From: RUG11783 sp964599695
Lineage (GTDB): Bacteria > Bacillota > Clostridia > Oscillospirales > Ruminococcaceae
Direction: 5' to 3'
NCBI GenBank assembly: GCA_964599695.1
Contig: CAZRGP010000009.1
Span: 1-64,000 of the forward strand
Length of the DNA stretch: 64,000 nt
The position numbers and the translations under genes were made by a program. This document shows, piece by piece, positions 7,070 to 14,823 of the stretch. Position 1 is the first letter of the stretch. The number at the start of each line of letters is the position of its first letter. The notes under the pieces are model-generated. The model was given only the letters and a program-made list of their open reading frames with translations. It searched no databases and was not told where the DNA came from.

Positions 7070-9850
7070 TTATCCAAGAATAGCAGCACATCTCGGGCAC
7101 AGCGTCGGATGTTCCGGATCGGCACCGACATTCCTGTCATAGTGCCAGCATCTTTCACACTTTTCACCCTCTGCCTTCTTTACATCTGCGGAGAATCCGT
7201 TCCCCTGATATGCACCTTCTCCCTCTTTCTTCAGGAGGACTTCAGAGGCGATGAAGACATCCGGCAGGTCTTCCAGGACATCTGCCAAGAAATCATAGAC
7301 CTCGCCCTGAGCATACAGGGTAATGGCAGCATCGAGGTTGGAACCGATAATCTTCTCCACACGTGCGTTCTCGGTCGCTTTCATAACGTCGGAACGGATT
7401 GCAAGAATGCGGTCCCATTTCGCTTTCAGTTCTTCGCCGAAAGTGATGTCAAGCGTTGCAGGCATGTCGTTGAGGATGACATTTTCCCTGCTGAAGTTTT
7501 TATCCTCGGGGAGCATCTTCCAGATCTCATCACTGGTAAAGCAGAGAACCGGAGCCAGCAGTCTGGTGATTGCGGAGAGGATGTAATACATCGCAGTCTG
7601 CGCTGCACGTCTGGCCTTGCTGGTGGGTGCCTCCACGTACAGACGATCCTTCACGATATCAAGATAAACGTTGGAGAGGTCCACAACGCAATAGCTGTGA
7701 ATCGCCCTGTAAACATCGTTGAACTCGTATGCCTCATATGCATTGAGGGACGTACCGATAACTTCGTTGAGTCTGTTGAGAGCCCAGAGATCCAACTCCT
7801 CCAACTGATCGAGAGGAACGCAATCCGTATTGGGGTCGAAGTCATTCAGGTTGCCCAGGATAAATCTCGCTGTATTGCGAACCTTGCGGTAGGAATCTGA
7901 AAGCTGCTTGAGCACGTCATGGGACAGCTTCACATCAGCATGGTAGTCGCAGGAAGCAAACAGAAGACGGAGAATATCCGCGCCGTACTGCTTTGTAACT
8001 TCCTGAGGCTCGATGCCGTTTCCGAGAGACTTGGACATCTTTTTGCCCTGATCATCCACCGTCCAGCCATGGCTGAGAACACCCTTATAAGGCGCTCTGC
8101 CGAAGCAGGCAACAGATGTGAGCAGAGAGGACTGGAACCATCCGCGGTACTGATCTCCGCCTTCGAGATACAGATCGCAGGGCCATTCCTGTTCCGGACG
8201 CTGCTGAAGAACAGCGACATGAGAGGAACCGGAATCGAACCATACGTCCATGATATCCTGTTCCTTTGTGAATTCGGTTCCGCCGCAGTATTTGCAGGTC
8301 TTCCCGGCAGGGAGGATCTCGCTTGCTTCTCTCTTGTACCAAGCGTCGGAGCCTTCTTTTTCGAACAATTTCGCGACAGCCTCATTGGTGTCGTGGTCAA
8401 ACTGGTATTTTCCGCACTTCTTGCAGTAGAAAGCAGGAATCGGAACACCCCATGCGCGCTGACGGGAAATGCACCAGTCGGTGCGGTCGAGGACCATGGA
8501 AGTCATCCTGTCCTTGCCCCACTCCGGGATCCACTTCACCTCATTGATCGCCTTGACGGTCTCATCCGCAAATCCCTTCACGGAGCAGAACCACTGCTCC
8601 GTGGCGCGGAAAAGGACCGGCTCATGACAGCGCCAGCAGTGAGGATACTGGTGCTTGATCTTCGCACTGGCGAACAGCGCTTTGGTGTCGATCAGTTTCT
8701 GAAGGATGATCGGTGTAGCCTCATCCGTAGTGAGACCCATCAGATCTTCCCCTGCGTCAGCAGTCATCTTGCCGTCGCTGCCTACGACAACGACAACAGG
8801 AAGATTGTAGCGATTGCAGACCTCAAAGTCCTCAAGACCGTGTCCGGAAGCATTGTGAACACAACCGGTACCTGCGTCCATAGTGACGTAGTCGTCGATC
8901 ATCACGACGGTATCGCGGTCGAGGAAGGGGTGATGGCTCTTGATATTCTCAAACTCGGCGCCTTTTGCGTGGAGCACCGTCTCGTACTCGGCAACCTTTC
9001 CCGCCTTCATGGTCTCGTCCACGAGTTCGGTCGCCATGACATAATACTCGTCACCGACCTTGACTACGGAGTAATCAAAGTCCGGGTTCAGACAGATGCC
9101 CTGGTTTCCCGGAATGGTCCATGTAGTGGTGGTCCAGATCAGGAAATAGGTCTTTTCGAGAGGAAGCCCGTGCTCCGCGAGGAAACCGTTGTCGCCCGTT
9201 GCGGGGAAACGGACATAGATGGAGGTGCAGGGATCATCGCTGTACTCGATCTCCGCCTCTGCCAGAGCGGTGCCGCAATGAGAGCACCAATAGACCGGTT
9301 TGAGTCCCTTGTAGATATATCCCTTCTCGGCCATCGTTCCGAATACACGGATCTGGCTGGCCTCGAAGTCAGCGGTCATGGTCTTGTAACTGTGGTCGTA
9401 GTCACCGAGACAGCCAAGGCGCTTGAACCCCTTGGTCTGGATGTCGACGTATTTCTGCGCATACTCACGGCAGTGCTTTCTTACGTCCAGTTTGGACATG
9501 GACATCTTCTGCTCGTTGAGCTGACGCATTACACGCAGTTCGATGGGAAGACCGTGTGTATCAAATCCGGGGACAAACGGAGAATAGTATCCTGCCATCA
9601 GTTTGTACCGGATAATAAAATCCTTCAGGATCTTGTTGAGAGCATGCCCGATATGAATATCGCCATTCGCATACGGAGGACCGTCGTGAAGGATGAAGGG
9701 CTTTTTCCCTTTATTTCTCTCCACAGCCTTCTCATAGATGTGGTTTTTCTCCCAATCCTCTACAGAAAGAGGCTCCCGCTGCGCGAGAGATGCACGCATC
9801 GGGAATTCTGTCTTAGGAAGATTTAAAGTTTTGTTGTAATCGACACCCAA
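7070..9850 (-). CDS. ileS: Isoleucyl-tRNA synthetase
   Basis: A class I synthetase of about 926 residues that charges tRNA-Ile and edits misloaded valine. The HIGH motif is GDIHIGHALN near residue 65, the editing domain includes TWTIPGNQG, the KMSKS motif is GKKMSKSLGNG near residue 610, and a C-terminal zinc module has CERCWHYD and CPRCAA. This is the bacterial, zinc-binding, mupirocin-sensitive type by architecture. No ATG precedes the conserved start. A TTG at 9850 with TGAGG nine bases upstream fits best; another TTG at 9865 would add five residues. No T-box leader is visible; the gene follows divIVA within an operon. Confidence 0.93.
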   Translation of the reverse strand: MGVDYNKTLNLPKTEFPMRASLAQREPLSVEDWEKNHIYEKAVERNKGKKPFILHDGPPYANGDIHIGHALNKILKDFIIRYKLMAGYYSPFVPGFDTHGLPIELRVMRQLNEQKMSMSKLDVRKHCREYAQKYVDIQTKGFKRLGCLGDYDHSYKTMTADFEASQIRVFGTMAEKGYIYKGLKPVYWCSHCGTALAEAEIEYSDDPCTSIYVRFPATGDNGFLAEHGLPLEKTYFLIWTTTTWTIPGNQGICLNPDFDYSVVKVGDEYYVMATELVDETMKAGKVAEYETVLHAKGAEFENIKSHHPFLDRDTVVMIDDYVTMDAGTGCVHNASGHGLEDFEVCNRYNLPVVVVVGSDGKMTADAGEDLMGLTTDEATPIILQKLIDTKALFASAKIKHQYPHCWRCHEPVLFRATEQWFCSVKGFADETVKAINEVKWIPEWGKDRMTSMVLDRTDWCISRQRAWGVPIPAFYCKKCGKYQFDHDTNEAVAKLFEKEGSDAWYKREASEILPAGKTCKYCGGTEFTKEQDIMDVWFDSGSSHVAVLQQRPEQEWPCDLYLEGGDQYRGWFQSSLLTSVACFGRAPYKGVLSHGWTVDDQGKKMSKSLGNGIEPQEVTKQYGADILRLLFASCDYHADVKLSHDVLKQLSDSYRKVRNTARFILGNLNDFDPNTDCVPLDQLEELDLWALNRLNEVIGTSLNAYEAYEFNDVYRAIHSYCVVDLSNVYLDIVKDRLYVEAPTSKARRAAQTAMYYILSAITRLLAPVLCFTSDEIWKMLPEDKNFSRENVILNDMPATLDITFGEELKAKWDRILAIRSDVMKATENARVEKIIGSNLDAAITLYAQGEVYDFLADVLEDLPDVFIASEVLLKKEGEGAYQGNGFSADVKKAEGEKCERCWHYDRNVGADPEHPTLCPRCAAILG

Positions 9851-9878
9851 GATAATGTACCTCAATTATAATTTTTTA

Positions 9879-10661
9879 TTATTTCCCGAAGTCAAACTTG
9901 TCACCAAAGTCAAGGTTGCCAAAACGGGATTTTCTTTCCTCTGCCGGTTTCTCTTCCGGGAAAGTCAGCGTTGAGGAAAAATCGTCAAACTTCAGTTCGT
10001 CTTCTTTTTCTTCGGTCGCAGCAACTTCTGCTTCTGCTGCTTCCTCGGCGGCAGCGACTGCCTCCTGAACTTCCTCTACCTTCTCAACAACAGGCTGTAC
10101 GGGCTCTGCCACTGCTTCCGGCTCTTCAACGACAGGAGCGGAAACTTTCTCTTCTTCCTCGATATCGCTGGGAAGAGAATTCAGGACTGCCAGGTGGGAT
10201 TTGTAGATGTCCAGGACCTTGTTCTTGAACTTCGCGACTTCCTGCTGCATGCGAAGGAAGTTCTGCTCCTCGGTCACGACACGGTTGTTCGCGCTCTCCA
10301 GGATCTTCTCCGCCTTCTGCTGAGCGTCGCGGATGAGGATCTCACTGGTCTGGCGAGCCTCGCCGAGCTTCTCCTCTTTCATCTTTTCCGCGCTGAGGAA
10401 TGCGTTCTGGATCATATTCTCTTTGCTTCTGTACTCCTCGAGCTTGTCGGCGATGACGAGCATCTTGTTCTCGAGCTCTTTCTTCTCTCTCTTGACCGCT
10501 TCGAGTTCCTGATCCTTCTCCTGAAGCATGGTCACGGTCTCAGTCTGGAATGCGTCGAACTCGCTTGCTACCTTCTTCAGGAAAGCATCCACGTCTTCGA
10601 TGGAATATCCGCGCCGAACGGTTTCAAAGGAAGTTGAACGAATATCTTTGGAAGTTAACAT
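9879..10661 (-). CDS. divIVA: DivIVA-family polar and division coiled-coil protein
   Basis: 260 residues. The N terminus has the DivIVA lipid-binding signature: DIRSTSFETVRRGYSIEDVD then AFLKKV. It is followed by a coiled coil to about residue 160, then an acidic Ala/Glu/Val-rich low-complexity tail ending in FGNLDFGDKFDFGK. DivIVA binds curved membrane and recruits division, chromosome-anchoring or wall-synthesis proteins. It lies directly after sepF in the usual Bacillota neighbourhood, but the genes normally between them (yggT, ylmH) are missing. The ATG has a GGAG motif eight bases upstream. Confidence 0.92.
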   Translation of the reverse strand: MLTSKDIRSTSFETVRRGYSIEDVDAFLKKVASEFDAFQTETVTMLQEKDQELEAVKREKKELENKMLVIADKLEEYRSKENMIQNAFLSAEKMKEEKLGEARQTSEILIRDAQQKAEKILESANNRVVTEEQNFLRMQQEVAKFKNKVLDIYKSHLAVLNSLPSDIEEEEKVSAPVVEEPEAVAEPVQPVVEKVEEVQEAVAAAEEAAEAEVAATEEKEDELKFDDFSSTLTFPEEKPAEERKSRFGNLDFGDKFDFGK

Positions 10662-10695
10662 TTTTCCATCTCCTCACTGTTATGTTTGATCCGTC

Positions 10696-11148
10696 TTAAA
10701 AATAAACGCCGCTGTTCTCAAGTTCATCAAGGATATCACCAACAACGCCAACGTTGTATGGAGTAATAATGAATGTGCTGTTAGCTACGCGCTTGATCTG
10801 TCCGTCGATGGCATAGGCTACACCACTGAGAAAGTCAAGAAGACGTCTGGAAACCTCTTTATTTGTGGACTCAAGGTTCAGAACGACTGTCCTGCGGTTG
10901 ATGAGGTGATCCGCCACGATGCTTCCGTCCGCATATGCTTCCGGCTTTACGAGAACGACCTCAAGCTGAGTCGTTGCGTTAATGTTGACGATCTTATCAT
11001 TTTTCTTCTCGGAGCGGTCATCGCGTCTGCGGGGTTTCTTTTCCTCTGCGTCGCTTTCCTCTTCCGATGTATAATCCTGAAAGTTATCGGATGTATCCTC
11101 GGCGTCGTCCTGATCAAAGCCGAAGAAATCTTTGATTTTTTCTAACAT
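10696..11148 (-). CDS. sepF: Cell division protein SepF
   Basis: 150 residues. SepF anchors and aligns FtsZ filaments at the septum. The N terminus (MLEKIKDFFGF) is the amphipathic membrane-binding helix. A charged disordered linker follows, then the globular domain from about residue 60 with VVLVKPEAY, RRTVVLNLE and the C-terminal STFIITPYNVGV. The ATG at 11148 lies six bases from AGGAGG; a GTG one codon earlier is less likely. It is the first gene of the leftward operon and has its own promoter at 11183-11211. Confidence 0.93.
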   Translation of the reverse strand: MLEKIKDFFGFDQDDAEDTSDNFQDYTSEEESDAEEKKPRRRDDRSEKKNDKIVNINATTQLEVVLVKPEAYADGSIVADHLINRRTVVLNLESTNKEVSRRLLDFLSGVAYAIDGQIKRVANSTFIITPYNVGVVGDILDELENSGVYF

Positions 11149-11182
11149 CACAATCCTCCTAATAATCCATTAAACTCCTATA

Positions 11183-11211
11183 ATTATCTTATTTTTTATA
11201 TTCAAAGTCAA
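11183..11211 (-). promoter_or_regulatory. Promoter of the sepF-divIVA-ileS operon
   Basis: Minus strand TTGACT (11206-11211) and GATAAT (11183-11188) with a 17-base spacer, 35 bases before the sepF start. Confidence 0.65.
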
Positions 11212-11278
11212 CAAATATGGAGGCAGCGCGGAAGAAGAATTCGATCCGACTTTTTTCCAAAGGCCAGCAAACGAACAC

Positions 11279-11307
11279 TTGACAAACATTCCCTAAAAAG
11301 ATAGAAT
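11279..11307 (+). promoter_or_regulatory. Promoter of the tRNA-Gln / tRNA-Pro pair
   Basis: TTGACA (11279-11284) and TAGAAT (11302-11307) with a 17-base spacer. The -10 box ends 11 bases before the tRNA-Gln, as expected for a stable RNA promoter. Confidence 0.75.
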
Positions 11308-11318
11308 ATCCGTCGTGA

Positions 11319-11392
11319 AGCGGAATTGTGTAAAGGTAGCACGACAGACTCTGACTCTGTTTGTGAGGGTTCGAATCCTTCTTCCGCTACCA
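11319..11392 (+). tRNA. tRNA-Gln (anticodon CTG)
   Basis: A full cloverleaf folds: acceptor AGCGGAA with TTCCGCT, D arm GTGT/GCAC, anticodon arm ACAGA/TCTGT with loop CTCTGAC (anticodon CTG at 11351-11353), and T arm with TTCGAAT. The CCA end is encoded (11390-11392). It reads CAG codons. Confidence 0.95.
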
Positions 11393-11397
11393 ACTTA

Positions 11398-11428
11398 GCC
11401 GTTGGATGACACATCCAATGGCTTAATT
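11398..11428 (+). other. Hairpin between the two tRNA genes
   Basis: GCCGTTGGATG (11398-11408) pairs with CATCCAATGGC (11412-11422) around a 3-base loop and is followed by TTAATTTT. It may act as a processing signal or weak attenuator between tRNA-Gln and tRNA-Pro. Confidence 0.5.
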
Positions 11429-11431
11429 TTT

Positions 11432-11508
11432 CGGGGTGTGGCTCAGTTTGGTAGAGTGCTTGGTTCGGGACCAAGAGGCCGCGGGTTCGAATCCCGCCAC
11501 TCCGACCA
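11432..11508 (+). tRNA. tRNA-Pro (anticodon CGG), integration target
   Basis: Acceptor CGGGGTG pairs with CACTCCG (one G-T wobble). The anticodon arm CTTGG/CCAAG holds loop TTCGGGA, anticodon CGG. The T arm is GCGGG-TTCGAAT-CCCGC and CCA is encoded. Its last 23 bases recur at 19172-19194, so an integrative element entered here and left the tRNA intact. Confidence 0.95.
11486..11508 (+). repeat. att core, left copy (inside tRNA-Pro)
   Basis: TTCGAATCCCGCCACTCCGA plus CCA. It is identical to 19172-19194 and diverges immediately on both sides. It covers the T loop to the CCA end of tRNA-Pro, a classic tyrosine integrase target. Confidence 0.9.
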
Positions 11509-11515
11509 ATTTTAG

Positions 11516-11562
11516 AAAGTACTGTAAAATAGCGAAAAACGCCTATTTTACAGTACTTTTTT
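11516..11562 (+). terminator. Terminator brought in by the element, after tRNA-Pro
   Basis: AAAGTACTGTAAAATAG pairs with CTATTTTACAGTACTTT around a short A-rich loop with one bulged base; TTTTTT follows. It now ends the tRNA transcript, and the A-rich side could also stop leftward transcripts. The original terminator was displaced to 19199. Confidence 0.8.
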
Positions 11563-11580
11563 GATGCTTTAGGTACCCCA

Positions 11581-11615
11581 AAAATTATCGAAAACTGTAA
11601 GAAAATTATCGAAAA
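11581..11615. repeat. Direct repeat AAAATTATCGAAAA, two copies
   Basis: Copies at 11581-11594 and 11602-11615 are exactly 21 bases apart, two helical turns, and lie about 75-105 bases from the att core. A second pair, ACATAGTAA at 11630-11638 and 11642-11650, has a 12-base period. Spacing and place fit integrase arm or excisionase binding sites, by inference. Confidence 0.5.
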
Positions 11616-11669
11616 ATAGCATTTCAAGTACATAGTAAGGCACATAGTAAAATCCGACTAAAATAATAC

Positions 11670-11713
11670 TATATAAAAAGAGAAACTCCAGCGCGGAATT
11701 AACCACGCTGGAG
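11670..11713 (-). terminator. Leftward terminator of the element operon
   Basis: Minus strand CTCCAGCGTGG pairs with CCGCGCTGGAG around a 6-base loop and is followed by TTTCTCTTTTT. It is the last stop signal of the leftward operon before tRNA-Pro. Confidence 0.75.
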
Positions 11714-11823
11714 AATCCCCAGAAAGGACACCATGATAATGGAACAACTATGATTTATAGGAGAACTCTATGTCACACTTATATTATACCAGCCGATTAC
11801 CCTGTCAGTGACTGCACGAACAA

Positions 11824-11852
11824 CAAAACCCCCCGCCACTATGGACGGGGGA
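11824..11852 (-). terminator. Second leftward terminator-like hairpin
   Basis: Minus strand CCCCCG (11846-11851) pairs with CGGGGG (11830-11835) around a 10-base loop, with TTTTGTT after it. It lies about 110 bases downstream of the endolysin-like remnant. Confidence 0.55.
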
Positions 11853-11960
11853 TTCTGCTGTCGGGGAAAAATGAAACTGCCCTTGCGGGCTGGAGCGGGA
11901 CTGACGCGCCCGCTATACGGACGGGATATTCACCCCGTCTTCGGTGATTGCCAGACTGAA

Positions 11961-12324
11961 TTACCAATCTTTTGTGAGATTAGCCAACTCGTCAGAAACC
12001 GCTTTTACGTACGCCTTGGTATTGTCGTACCTTTGCTGGAGTTCTTCCAACTCTGCTACACATTCGTGATACATTTTTTCGTAATCCTGTTCTTCGGGTA
12101 ACAGCAGTTCGATTCCGACGTCCGCGCCCCAGAGATTGTCGCCTTTGCCGTTTACATCTCTCTGGAGCATGTACCAGACATAACCGTCCGACGTCGCCGT
12201 ATCGAGGATATCGTAGATCCCTTGCGTAATAAACTTGCCGTACCACGAACCGTTCACCGTCGGATATAGTCTTCCCCGCAAGTTCACCGAAGTGACCTTT
12301 GCTTGCAGTTTCGTCTTGGCGGGT
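11961..12324 (-). pseudogene. C-terminal remnant of a phage cell-wall hydrolase (SH3-like plus coiled coil)
   Basis: The frame opens at about 12324 with no proper start; its first ATG-like codon is a GTG at 12287. It reads AKTKLQAKVTSVNLRGRLYP then an SH3-like stretch (GIYDILDT, DGYVWYMLQRD, ELLLPEE) and ends in a short coiled coil (MYHECVAELEELQQRYDN). This order, SH3 then heptads, is common at the end of endolysins from clostridial phages. The catalytic domain is missing. It begins exactly where the terminase frame loses its family sequence, so I read it as the far side of a deletion. Assignment rests on sequence style, not on a search. Confidence 0.5.
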
Positions 12325-13132
12325 TATAACTCGCAAAATCATACGACAACGCACCGCCACGCAAGACGGACTGTTTAACGCTTCGTTCCTCGTCTGCTCC
12401 GTTGATCTGGTCACGTTCCTCAATCCATAGGATTCCGATATACCCGAATTCGGGCTTGATTGATTTCAATTTGATAGGATCGTCGACCCCGCGGAAGTAT
12501 ATCTTTTGCCCCGTCTTTTTGTAAACGATCTCGACGGGATTCGTTCTGTATTTGAATTCTTCATCCAGCCCCAGAACATTTATCGCCCACTTCATCTGTG
12601 AATATACAGAGTCTTTCAGTGTGCTTCCGACCTTACGCACGACGCACGCGTGCATATCGGGATTGTTCTTTATCAACTCCACTATTTTCAGCGATATGAA
12701 AGAACTCTTTAACCCACCGCGCCCGCCTTTAAAGATGTATGTCTTATTCGGCTCGATATTCCTGTTGATATCGACAAAAGCCTTCCCCAGAACTCTGGCG
12801 GGCAACTCATACGGTTTATCGTCCTTGGCGACAACTTCGGTTAACTCTTGCCATTTCTCTATCGCTTTGATATCCCCAGACGTCGCGCCTTTGAACACTG
12901 ACGCTACAACCACGGCGCTGTTGGTGAGATCCTCGTCCTCTATCCCCAGCGCTTCCAGTGTCCGCTTCGTCTTGTCGGATGTAATCGGGCTGTCTGCAAT
13001 CTGTCTGGCTAACTGCGCCATGCTAGATCGCGCACGTCTTGCCTTCCCGCTTGCGATCCCGCCTTTTTTCCCCATCTCTCGCGCTTCGCTCGCGCTTCGT
13101 ATCGGCGGATTTAGATTCTGCCTGTTAGCCAT
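12284..13132 (-). pseudogene. Terminase: KGG-type small-subunit-like region fused to a large-subunit ATPase, truncated
   Basis: 282 residues, about half of a full terminase. Residues 12-35 carry a KGG-like DNA-binding motif (SEAREMGKKGGIASGK) as in some small terminases. From about residue 110 the large-subunit ATPase begins: Walker A-like IFKGGRGGLKSS (133-144), Walker B GYIGILWIEE (230-239) and the motif ASYNPP (267-272). Directly after YNPP the sequence stops resembling a terminase and ends in RRNCKQRSLR. The nuclease domain is absent, so DNA packaging is lost. The fusion of small and large regions is in frame and uninterrupted and may be natural to this phage lineage. The start follows the stop of the 59-residue gene with no gap. 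Confidence 0.75.
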
Positions 13133-13312
13133 TTACCCTTTCGCCATCTTCTCTATGATTGACAGCGTCCTTTTTCTTTCCTTCTCCAACGCCACCGCAA
13201 CGCGCCATTGCGCGTACCCTTGTTTGCTGTACCATTTGTACGCCATCGGATTCGTTGTCGGCGTTCGCTGTGTGTTTATCTCTTGTATTAACCTATCGGC
13301 GTCTATCTTCAT
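13133..13312 (-). CDS. Small phage protein, 59 residues, unknown function
   Basis: Starts MKIDADRLIQEINTQR and ends SIIEKMAKG; contains MAYKWYSKQGYAQWRVAVAL. It is basic and probably helical. The stop TAA is followed at once by the terminase ATG, so the two are coupled. A small ORF directly before a terminase is often a DNA-binding or packaging accessory protein, but no family is recognised. Confidence 0.55.
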   Translation of the reverse strand: MKIDADRLIQEINTQRTPTTNPMAYKWYSKQGYAQWRVAVALEKERKRTLSIIEKMAKG

Positions 13313-13388
13313 TGACTATTATCCCGAACAATATCACCGCGATAACTAACGCGATCAGTGTGAGATTGTTTTCTAGTGTGAATATCAT
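13293..13388 (-). CDS. Possible 31-residue single-membrane-span peptide
   Basis: MIFTLENNLTLIALVIAVIL continues to FGIIVNEDRRR: one hydrophobic segment with a charged tail, overlapping the start of the 59-residue gene in another frame. There is no clear ribosome binding site. It could be a small phage membrane peptide or a chance frame. Confidence 0.3.
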   Translation of the reverse strand: MIFTLENNLTLIALVIAVILFGIIVNEDRRR

Positions 13389-13396
13389 CTGACAAC

Positions 13397-13430
13397 ACAA
13401 AAAAGACGTCAGAATTGCTTCCAACGTCTT
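13397..13430 (-). terminator. Leftward terminator inside the element operon
   Basis: Minus strand AAGACGT (13424-13430) and ACGTCTT (13403-13409) form a stem followed by TTTTTT. It would limit transcription of the terminase end of the operon. Confidence 0.6.
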
Positions 13431-13534
13431 CCCCCTGTTCATTTACAGTTTCAAAGCGGGGACGCGTCTTTCCCCGCTTCTCGACCTCACCGTTTAACGC
13501 CTTTTCCCGTGTCGCTTCGCCCGCTCCGCATCCG

Positions 13535-13746
13535 CTATGCAATCCGCGGAATCAGTAAGAGAGGGTACTTCGCCAAGACGTCTTTCGTTTCATCCACGAC
13601 GCCAACGTAACACGCCGTACCTTTACGCAAGATAGCGCCCTGTTCCCCGCGATACTATCGCCATAATACCGTTTGCAATTAAAGGAACTTCGGGATTTGG
13701 CAAGGCTTTTTAAAGCGTTCGCCTTAACCGCTTTGGATATCTCTAT
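13535..13746 (-). pseudogene. Decayed ORF with a likely one-base frameshift
   Basis: One frame reads KRYYGDSIAG and then loses sense; the next frame continues EQGAILRKGTACYVGVVDET and ends PLLLIPRIA. The switch falls on a run of four G (13645-13648), where a fifth G would join the two frames. No start codon is present upstream. The region 13389-13758 otherwise shows no intact gene, only the terminator at 13397. No family recognised. Confidence 0.35.
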
Positions 13747-13758
13747 CCGTAACTGCCC

Positions 13759-14073
13759 TTATTTAATTAGATCTGTTAGCGGAATCAATCCTGTTACCGC
13801 CGAACCTATCTTTTTCATAACGCTGTTCTCGTTCAAGTACTCTGCGCCTTTTAGCGTGATCTCTGCTTTGCTCACATCTGCTATCGGCGTGCCTAATATA
13901 TCCGTATATATCCTTACGTTTCGGATATATCCTTCAGCAATTAGGCTTTTCAGCACTTGCCCCAACTTTGACGGACTGCAACCCAACACTTCGGGCTGTA
14001 AGGATGTAGCGGGATGCTCTCCATTTTCCAGCGCTTTTAGTATCTTATACGCAAGTGATAACGTTTCATTCAT
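13759..14073 (-). CDS. YjcQ-like winged-helix phage protein
   Basis: 104 residues. The pattern MNETLSLAYKILKALENGE, a winged-helix middle (SPSKLGQVLKSLIAEGYI) and the closing ITLKGAEYLNENSVMKK match the YjcQ family found in phages and prophages of Bacillota. A DNA-binding or regulatory role is likely but unproven. The ATG follows the stop of the upstream 104-residue gene with no gap. Confidence 0.65.
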   Translation of the reverse strand: MNETLSLAYKILKALENGEHPATSLQPEVLGCSPSKLGQVLKSLIAEGYIRNVRIYTDILGTPIADVSKAEITLKGAEYLNENSVMKKIGSAVTGLIPLTDLIK

Positions 14074-14388
14074 TTAGAAAACAAAACCCTTCCTGTTTAC
14101 GCCTTTGATAATTCTGCGTTTTCCGCCATTGTCAATACTCACAAAATCTATAATTACTTCTCCGCCATCGTCCCGCCATTCTGCAAAGCAAGCAAACGCG
14201 TCGTTTTTTCTCATAACCTCTGGAAATTTTATTGGCGTCAACCATCCCGAAACATCTTCCAGCAAGATATTGTCTCTTTCTTCGGCGTGACCTTCCCCAG
14301 ATTCATCTATCCACGTTCCCCCTAAATTGTTGGCGCTTTTCTTCAGCAACATCGAAAAAGCATCGATTTTCTCTTTTAAATCCATCAT
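14074..14388 (-). CDS. Acidic 104-residue protein coupled to the toxin-like gene
   Basis: MMDLKEKIDAFSMLLKKSAN, then an acidic stretch (EERDNILLEDVSGWL) and EVIIDFVSIDNGGKRRIIKG. No family recognised. It overlaps the preceding gene by 4 bases (ATGA) after a GGGGG motif. An acidic protein coupled directly behind a toxin-like domain is the layout of an immunity partner; this is only a hypothesis. Confidence 0.6.
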   Translation of the reverse strand: MMDLKEKIDAFSMLLKKSANNLGGTWIDESGEGHAEERDNILLEDVSGWLTPIKFPEVMRKNDAFACFAEWRDDGGEVIIDFVSIDNGGKRRIIKGVNRKGFVF

Positions 14389-14771
14389 GTCACCCCCTTT
14401 TCTTTAATATACTTTGCTATTGTCGGATTGTGTACACCGTCTTTAAGCGTTGATACATACTTCCCATCATTCGTTATGACAACGTCGTCACCCTTAACAT
14501 AGAAATCACAATACCCCGTCTGTCCTCTCCAAAATCCAGAAACTATGAACTCTTTGTTCTCAATTATATCGCTTGTTATTTCTGCAAATTCATTCCTGTC
14601 TTGTTGGCTTTTCGGATCTAGCCCCCAATCGGGGGCGTGCTTTCTGATTTTCTTGCCTAACTGCTCGTTCTCTATAACAATCCCACCAGACGTTTTTGGC
14701 TTCTTTGTCTTCTTGCCAACGTTTTCGTCGATTGCTTTCTGCCTTTCAAGTTTGCTCAACGCCCTTGCCAT
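14385..14771 (-). CDS. Toxin-like C-terminal domain protein (possible RNase-type), 128 residues
   Basis: From the ATG at 14771 the protein begins MARALSKLERQKAIDENVGK, is lysine-rich to about residue 40, then has a compact domain: HAPDWGLDPKSQQDRNEF, FWRGQTGYCDFYVKGDDVVI and YVSTLKDG. This combination (HA.DWGLDP, a WRGQ turn, then a DDVVIT.DG strand pair) resembles C-terminal toxin domains of polymorphic toxins and of small phage effectors. I cannot name the family. The start is uncertain: the frame stays open to 14885, overlapping the 45-residue gene, and the ATG lacks a good ribosome binding site. Confidence 0.5.
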   Translation of the reverse strand: MARALSKLERQKAIDENVGKKTKKPKTSGGIVIENEQLGKKIRKHAPDWGLDPKSQQDRNEFAEITSDIIENKEFIVSGFWRGQTGYCDFYVKGDDVVITNDGKYVSTLKDGVHNPTIAKYIKEKGVT

Positions 14772-14823
14772 TATCACACTGGCGCGCCATTCCCGCGCCT
14801 TCCTTTCGCGCGGGATCACCGCA

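Larger units (their letters stand above)
11563..11960. other. Non-coding left end of the element
   Basis: No gene is supported in these 398 bases. They hold two pairs of short direct repeats (11581-11615 and 11630-11650) that could be arm-type integrase or excisionase sites, and two leftward terminator hairpins (11670-11713 and 11824-11852) that would close the leftward operon. Confidence 0.6.

Noticed and set aside
7919..9826. 635-codon open frame on the plus strand opposite ileS
   Set aside because: It is the mirror of a highly conserved gene in GC-rich codons; no family sequence, and no ribosome binding site or promoter.
9850..9890. T-box riboswitch controlling ileS
   Set aside because: The gap to divIVA is under 30 bases and no T-box or specifier hairpin is visible; ileS is inside an operon.
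11208..11645. Minus-strand frame of 145 codons across the tRNA genes
   Set aside because: It runs through two clear tRNA genes and a terminator on the other strand and has no protein signature.
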